A stretch of DNA of 10,569 nt from CAWBRT01 sp050015355. GTDB taxonomy: Bacteria > Acidobacteriota > Terriglobia > Terriglobales > Acidobacteriaceae. Made by a program: the position numbers and the translations under genes. Below, piece by piece: positions 7,343 to 10,569 of the stretch; position 1 is the stretch's first letter, and every line of letters begins with the position of its first letter. The stretch lies in NCBI GenBank assembly GCA_050015355.1, contig JBEKBO010000143.1, positions 1 to 10,569 on the forward strand, given 5' to 3'. The notes under the pieces were generated by a model that worked only from the letters and a program-made list of their open reading frames with translations, was not told the DNA's origin and searched no databases.

Positions 7343-8383
7343 ATGAAGAAGAATTGTTTATCAGTTTTAGGGATACTGGCGATTGCCATGTTTATTTGTG
7401 TCCTTTCGGCTCCTGCGGCGGACACGAATGCGAAGCCCACAAAAGTCACCATGAAAGGAACACCTGGCAAGCCTGTAAAGAACTTCAATGCAAATATTAA
7501 AGCGGCAAAGAGGTATAAGATCGCGATAGTGGTGAAGTCTCAGGCCATCCCGGTGTGGGAGTCGCATCTGATTGCCGCCGCAAAAGCCGGCCGTGCAATG
7601 GGGGTAGACGTCATGCAATATGCCCCATCCAAGGCCGATAACGTTGAAGAACAGAAGAGGATACTGGAAGATTTGGTTACCAAGGGGGTGGACTGTGTTG
7701 TGCTAGCGCCGGCCAACTCCCAGGCGGTCCAAGGCCCGGTAGCTTCTCTGGTGAAGAAAGGCATACCGGTAGTCTATGACAATACCTTGGGCGCCGGTGA
7801 TGATTATCTTACCTTTGTCGGTGTAGACAGCTACGAGGCCGGCCAGGAAATCGCCAAGGCAGTTGGCGAAAGAATGAACGGAAAGGGCAAGCTCTTGATC
7901 CTGGAAGGCGTGCCAGGACAGCAGACTTCCGATGATCGCGTGAAAGGCATCAAGGAATATCTTGCCAAGAACTATCCTGCCATTCGCTACAAGTCGATTT
8001 CAGCTCACTGGCAGTTTGATGAGGGTCGTCAGATCACGGAGGACACGCTTCAGAGCTGGCCGGACCTGAACGGGATAGTGAGCGTTGGCGGCAATATGGG
8101 TGAAGGCGCAGCCGAGGCGATCGCCGCGGCAGGACGGCAGGGCAAGGTTGTAGTCGGTAGCTTTGATGTGCAGGCGCCGACGGTCGCAGCACTCAAAGAA
8201 GGTAAACTGGCTTTCACGATTTCACAGAGTGTTTATGAGCAGGGTTATTGGTCTGTCGGGGCCTGCGTTGCTGCTTTGAATGGCAAGGAGGTTCCGCGTA
8301 CGATCCTCACCCCGCTCAACGTCGTCAAAGCCGCTGATGCCGCTAAGTACGATGAATCGCCGAATGCTTTGAAGAGCCGCTAA
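7343..8383 (+). CDS. Sugar ABC transporter substrate-binding protein (RbsB type)
   Basis: 346 residues. A Sec signal peptide is evident: MKKNC, a hydrophobic core to about residue 22, then SAPAAD with a likely cut near 25-26; there is no lipobox, so the protein should be free in the periplasm. After a Lys-rich linker of about 30 residues the periplasmic-binding fold (Peripla_BP_4) begins at RYKIAIVVK (57). Recognisable parts include DCVVLAPANS (117-126), VYDNT (144-148), FVGVDSYEAG (158-167), SDDRVKGI (196-203, with the Arg often used for sugar binding) and VVGSFDV (270-276, with the Asp that often binds a hydroxyl). The start is set by GGAG at 7333-7336, 6 bases before the ATG; the frame is open upstream. 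It is the last of the four transporter genes, 55 bases after the second permease. Confidence 0.93.
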   Translation: MKKNCLSVLGILAIAMFICVLSAPAADTNAKPTKVTMKGTPGKPVKNFNANIKAAKRYKIAIVVKSQAIPVWESHLIAAAKAGRAMGVDVMQYAPSKADNVEEQKRILEDLVTKGVDCVVLAPANSQAVQGPVASLVKKGIPVVYDNTLGAGDDYLTFVGVDSYEAGQEIAKAVGERMNGKGKLLILEGVPGQQTSDDRVKGIKEYLAKNYPAIRYKSISAHWQFDEGRQITEDTLQSWPDLNGIVSVGGNMGEGAAEAIAAAGRQGKVVVGSFDVQAPTVAALKEGKLAFTISQSVYEQGYWSVGACVAALNGKEVPRTILTPLNVVKAADAAKYDESPNALKSR

Positions 8384-8397
8384 GGAAGGTACAGAGA

Positions 8398-8742
8398 ATG
8401 AAGCTCATAGATCCTCAAAAGAATCCGGTGGTGCCTACGCCTGACCATACGCAAGTTACCTCCCAGGAAATTGCCGGAAAGACCGTGGGAGCCAAGTCAT
8501 GCGATGTGAAACTGGGCGTATACGCACCGGGCGGCGAAAGTACTTTCCATGACCATCCGTATTCCGAGCATGTTTTCTACCTTCTGGAAGGACAACTCAC
8601 TGCAGTTGATGGGGCGAAAAAGGAAATTACCGTATATAAGGGGCAGGCGCTGTATATCCCCGCGGGAGAGAAGCACATGATGGTGAATCGCGGTAAAGAA
8701 GACGCACTATATGTTGCCGTGACAGCGCCGCCTCCCGTGTAG
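8398..8742 (+). CDS. Small single-domain cupin protein
   Basis: 114 residues, one cupin barrel. Motif 1 is FHDHPYSEHVFYLLEGQL (50-67), with metal-ligand candidates His51 and His53 and then either Glu57 or His58; counting back from Gly65, His58 sits at the usual Glu place. Motif 2 matches fully: G82, P88, G90, His93, N97. Metal-binding cupins of this size serve as sugar isomerases, dioxygenases, or sensors, so the reaction is not clear. The gene begins 14 bases after the binding-protein stop, with GGAAGG just past that stop, so it is the final member of the operon. Its place suggests an action on the imported compound (for example isomerisation or epimerisation), which is inference. Confidence 0.85.
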   Translation: MKLIDPQKNPVVPTPDHTQVTSQEIAGKTVGAKSCDVKLGVYAPGGESTFHDHPYSEHVFYLLEGQLTAVDGAKKEITVYKGQALYIPAGEKHMMVNRGKEDALYVAVTAPPPV

Positions 8743-8798
8743 AGACTACGGACCGGTCTATTAGCGCCTTCTAGAGCAGTCTTAAGGTTGATGTACCC

Positions 8799-8810
8799 AG
8801 TGCTAGCACT
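8799..8810. promoter_or_regulatory. 12-bp perfect palindrome, candidate operator
   Basis: AGTGCTAGCACT is a perfect 12-bp palindrome, 57 bases after the cupin stop. It could be a regulator site or the tip of a hairpin (ACCC 8795-8798 may pair with GGGT 8814-8817 around it). I do not recognise it as the site of a named regulator family, and I see no second copy in the window. Confidence 0.35.
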
Positions 8811-8828
8811 ACCGGGTTAAATGTCACC

Positions 8829-8853
8829 CCGGCAAACGCCGAGCGTTTGCCGG
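8829..8853 (+). terminator. Perfect 11-bp hairpin after the operon, terminator-like without U tract
   Basis: CCGGCAAACGC (8829-8839) pairs exactly with GCGTTTGCCGG (8843-8853) across a 3-base loop, CGA. It lies 86 bases after the cupin stop. There is no run of T after it, so it is not a standard intrinsic terminator; it may act as a 3'-end stabiliser, a partial terminator or a repeat element. Confidence 0.5.
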
Positions 8854-9033
8854 AGGCCCCGCACACCCGGCTCCTTCGCGGGGTATACCCTCTGCGAATC
8901 GGGTGTAGTGTTTCGGCAGGGAGATTTTCGTAATTACTCTTGCTGTGTCATCACTGAGCGATCCCGGGGAGCGAAGAATCTATTTATTTAGTTTTAATGC
9001 ATAGACTCTTTTCTGCGCACGGGATGGCACTCT

Positions 9034-9051
9034 AAGTTCGGTCATGAACTT
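9034..9051. promoter_or_regulatory. 18-bp inverted repeat, candidate operator upstream of UPF0261 gene
   Basis: AAGTTCGGTCATGAACTT has perfect 6-bp arms (AAGTTC and GAACTT) around 6 bases. It ends 66 bases before the chosen ATG at 9118, a place where a repressor or activator site is plausible. The regulator is not in the window. Confidence 0.3.
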
Positions 9052-9107
9052 GTGGGAGGTACGCCTTTCGGGATGGCGATGCAGTTTCGTTTGCCAGGAA
9101 CGAAGGC

Positions 9108-9111
9108 AAGG
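9108..9111 (+). promoter_or_regulatory. Ribosome binding site deciding the UPF0261 start
   Basis: AAGG ends 6 bases before the ATG at 9118, giving MNIVVIATLDTKGEE, which is the normal N-terminus of the family. The frame is open 66 bases further up to an ATG at 9052, but those extra residues (MGGTPFGMAMQF) do not look like the family. Confidence 0.55.
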
Positions 9112-9117
9112 TATCTT

Positions 9118-10347
9118 ATGAATATTGTTGTGATTGCCACGCTGGATACCAAGGGCGAGGAAGCCGATTTTATTCGTGGTGAGATTGCCAGAAAAGGTCA
9201 TACGCCCATTGTGATTGATCCGGGCTCAGCCGGTAAGCCAGCGGTTCCTGCGGATGTCTCCCGGGAGGAAGTCGCGAGTGCTTCGGGCGAAAGCCTGGAA
9301 CGGATACTCTCCCGAAAAGATAAGGCCTATGTGCAGCAACGGATGATCGAAGGACTCGTTCATCTTGTCTCGCGGAGGTACGCCGAGGGCAGCTTGCAAG
9401 GGGTGATTGCGGTCGGAGGAGGACAGGGGACTGCGATTGCGACGGCAGCTATGCGGGCTTTGCCCGTGGGTGTTCCGAAGGTAATGGTTTCCACGGTTGC
9501 CTCGGGCAAGACCAGTTTTGGACCTTACGTGGGCACCAAAGACGTGACCATGATCCATTCGGTTGCTGATATTGCCGGTCTCAATTTCATTACCCGAAAG
9601 ATCATCGCCCAGGCCGCGGCTGCCGTGGTGGCCATGGCCGAGGTCAAAATATCCGCGCACGAGAGACGTGATCTAATTGCCCTTACTCAGGCAGGCGTAA
9701 CCACACCAGGAGTCACGAAAGTCAAGGAACTGCTCGAGCAGGCCGGCTTCGAGGTTGTTGTTTTCCATTGCAATGGGATCGGCGGGCAGGCCATGGAGGA
9801 ATTGATACGAGATGGCGTCATTCGTGGGGTAATCGATTATTCGCCGCATGAGATCGTCGATCTCTTGTATGACGGCTTGATGCCGGCATTGCCGGGTCGT
9901 ATGACTGCCGCCGGCGACATGGGCATTCCCCAAATTATTACTCCCGGCTGTACGGATATGCGCTTGCACGAATGGGGTTCTATTCCTCCCGAACTGCACG
10001 ATCGACCTTATGTCCGGCACACACCGACCCACACACACTTTCGAACCACCAGGGAAGAAATGGGCGCCGTTGCACACTACATTGCCGAACATCTGAATAG
10101 GGGCAAAGGACCGCGTGCCGTGATTGTTCCGAAGCGGGGTTACAGCATGATGAATCGCCAAGGTATGCCGCTCTATGATGACGCGGCAAACATGGGCTTT
10201 TTGGAAACACTTCAGAAGGAGCTCTCCCCGGAAGTCGAGCTCATCGCAGGGGACTATCACATCAACGACCCGGAATGCGCGGCAGCCACGGCCGAGCTAT
10301 TCCTGAAACTCTGGGCAGCCGGACGTCCGCTGTCGCCGCGCGTGTAA
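9118..10347 (+). CDS. Tm-1-like ATP-binding domain protein (UPF0261)
   Basis: 409 residues, the usual length for the UPF0261 / Tm-1-like family (PF06792), named after the tomato Tm-1 resistance protein, whose N-terminal half binds ATP. Seen in the sequence: IATLDTKGEEADF (6-18), a glycine-rich AVGGGQGTA (98-106), STVASGKTSFGPYVG (125-139), FHCNGIGGQAMEELI (216-230), TPGCTDMRLHEWG (275-287), PTHTHFRTT (303-311) and the C-terminal VPKRGYSMMNRQG (337-349). The bacterial role is not well established; the family often occurs next to, or (in plants and fungi) fused to, a TIM-barrel PEP-hydrolase-like domain (PF09370), and near catabolic and sugar-transport genes. Here it follows the sugar operon after a structured spacer and has no such partner in the window. 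I infer a part in the same catabolic pathway. Confidence 0.9.
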   Translation: MNIVVIATLDTKGEEADFIRGEIARKGHTPIVIDPGSAGKPAVPADVSREEVASASGESLERILSRKDKAYVQQRMIEGLVHLVSRRYAEGSLQGVIAVGGGQGTAIATAAMRALPVGVPKVMVSTVASGKTSFGPYVGTKDVTMIHSVADIAGLNFITRKIIAQAAAAVVAMAEVKISAHERRDLIALTQAGVTTPGVTKVKELLEQAGFEVVVFHCNGIGGQAMEELIRDGVIRGVIDYSPHEIVDLLYDGLMPALPGRMTAAGDMGIPQIITPGCTDMRLHEWGSIPPELHDRPYVRHTPTHTHFRTTREEMGAVAHYIAEHLNRGKGPRAVIVPKRGYSMMNRQGMPLYDDAANMGFLETLQKELSPEVELIAGDYHINDPECAAATAELFLKLWAAGRPLSPRV

Positions 10348-10349
10348 CA

Positions 10350-10368
10350 GCGGCTCAGTAAGAGCTGC
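10350..10368 (+). terminator. Short stem-loop right after the UPF0261 stop
   Basis: GCGGCTC (10350-10356) pairs with GAGCTGC (10362-10368) with one G-U pair and a loop of 5 bases. It begins 2 bases after the stop codon. No T run follows, so termination is uncertain. Confidence 0.3.
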
Positions 10369-10412
10369 GACATAAACTCACAGCAGAGAAAGTTCCTATT
10401 CACCAATTGATT

Positions 10413-10449
10413 CTACGACTCTGTCACGCGATTCTCGACAGCGTCGTAG
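10413..10449. repeat. 37-base imperfect inverted repeat (hairpin), terminator-like
   Basis: CTACGAC (10413-10419) pairs with GTCGTAG (10443-10449), and CTGTC (10421-10425) with GACAG (10437-10441). There is one T/C mismatch between the two stems and an 11-base loop. It lies between the UPF0261 gene and the IS, with one base between its right arm and the CTAG target. It may be the 3' end of the UPF0261 transcript or a structured target for the IS. Confidence 0.5.
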
Positions 10450-10450
10450 G

Positions 10451-10454
10451 CTAG
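10451..10454. repeat. Likely 4-base target site copy (CTAG) of the IS
   Basis: CTAG directly precedes the IS terminal sequence. IS5-subgroup elements insert in and duplicate YTAR targets, and CTAG fits. The second copy would be at the far end of the element, outside the window. Confidence 0.5.
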
Positions 10455-10569
10455 GGAGACTCTGATTAAGTTCTCTGCTTTCCACAGCTACTCGGGTTAA
10501 AGTGCAAGCGAGTAGGTGGATTGAGAAGATGAGGCAGAGGACATTGGCGATGATGACTGGCTTTGAGCG
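10455..10569 (+). mobile_element. IS5-family insertion sequence, left end, cut by window edge
   Basis: The element begins with GGAGACTCTGATTAAG (10455-10470), which has the shape of an IS5-subgroup terminal repeat. The transposase start follows 74 bases later. Inside the leader a 7-bp stem (CTACTCG 10488-10494 with CGAGTAG 10509-10515) lies just before the transposase start and could limit translation from outside transcripts. Only the first 115 bases are in view, so completeness cannot be judged. Confidence 0.6.
10529..10569 (+). CDS. IS5-family transposase, N-terminal fragment (runs off the window)
   Basis: The visible 13 residues, MRQRTLAMMTGFE, match the start I know from IS5-family transposases of soil bacteria, which then continue with a Lys/Arg-rich stretch. 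A DDE transposase would cut and join the element ends. The start has GAG at 10523-10525 and GGTGGA at 10515-10520 upstream. With so few residues the call rests partly on the terminal repeat and CTAG target beside it. Confidence 0.6.
   Translation, partial: MRQRTLAMMTGFE

Larger units (their letters stand above)
8743..9117. other. Structured 375-base spacer between cupin and UPF0261 genes
   Basis: No gene is visible. The stretch is rich in symmetry: a 12-bp palindrome (8799-8810), a perfect hairpin (8829-8853), a weaker 6-bp stem (CCCCGC 8857-8862 with GCGGGG 8878-8883) that overlaps the 10-bp palindrome GGGTATACCC (8881-8890), an alternative 7-bp pairing (8863-8869 with 8900-8906), and an 18-bp operator-like inverted repeat (9034-9051). 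Its first part probably ends or attenuates the upstream operon. An AT-rich stretch at 8976-9003 could hold a promoter for the next gene, but I see no convincing -35/-10 pair. Confidence 0.5.

Noticed and set aside
10488..10515. Stem in the IS leader considered as a terminator
   Set aside because: No T run, and it lies inside the element just before the transposase start; more likely a translational guard, so it is noted under the IS only.
1..10569. Search by eye for CRISPR repeats, tRNA, rRNA and known riboswitches
   Set aside because: No regularly spaced repeats, cloverleaf or rRNA-like sequence was seen on either strand.

Overview
The window is bacterial DNA of moderate GC. It most resembles a soil bacterium of the Acidobacteriota type. 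That guess rests on the mix of genes (a GT-C-like membrane protein, a CUT2 sugar importer with a zinc dehydrogenase, a Tm-1-like UPF0261 protein and an IS5-family end), not on any phylogenetic marker, so it is weak.

Left part (1-2596). Positions 1-370 hold no intact gene. They contain an inverted repeat, a possible IS5-type end at 118 with CTAA beside it, and a very tentative recombinase-like remnant. A minus-strand gene (371-1924) encodes a large polytopic GT-C / GT39-like membrane glycosyltransferase. Upstream of it, also on the minus strand, about 2034-2350 holds what I read as a decayed metallo-beta-lactamase-fold hydrolase: it has a THGHWD motif, a frame break, and a Tyr where the last motif His should be.

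Central part (2597-8742). Six plus-strand genes in close order form a carbohydrate or polyol uptake and metabolism operon. They are a zinc medium-chain dehydrogenase, a double-domain sugar ABC ATPase (RbsA/MglA type), two different RbsC-type permeases whose genes overlap by ATGA, a secreted RbsB-type binding protein, and a small cupin. The binding protein would capture the solute outside the membrane, the two permeases and the ATPase would import it, and the dehydrogenase (perhaps NADP-dependent) and the cupin would act on it inside. The substrate cannot be read from the sequence.

Right part (8743-10569). A 375-base spacer follows the cupin. It holds a 12-bp palindrome, a perfect 11-bp-stem hairpin, a second weaker structured stretch and a second operator-like inverted repeat, so the next gene is probably a separate or conditionally read-through unit. 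That gene (9118-10347) encodes a Tm-1-like ATP-binding UPF0261 protein. About 100 bases after it, just past a long imperfect hairpin, an IS5-family element begins: CTAG target, terminal repeat, and the first 13 codons of its transposase, cut by the window edge. The TIM-barrel (PEP-hydrolase-like) partner that often accompanies UPF0261 is not in the window, so the IS may have split or displaced it.
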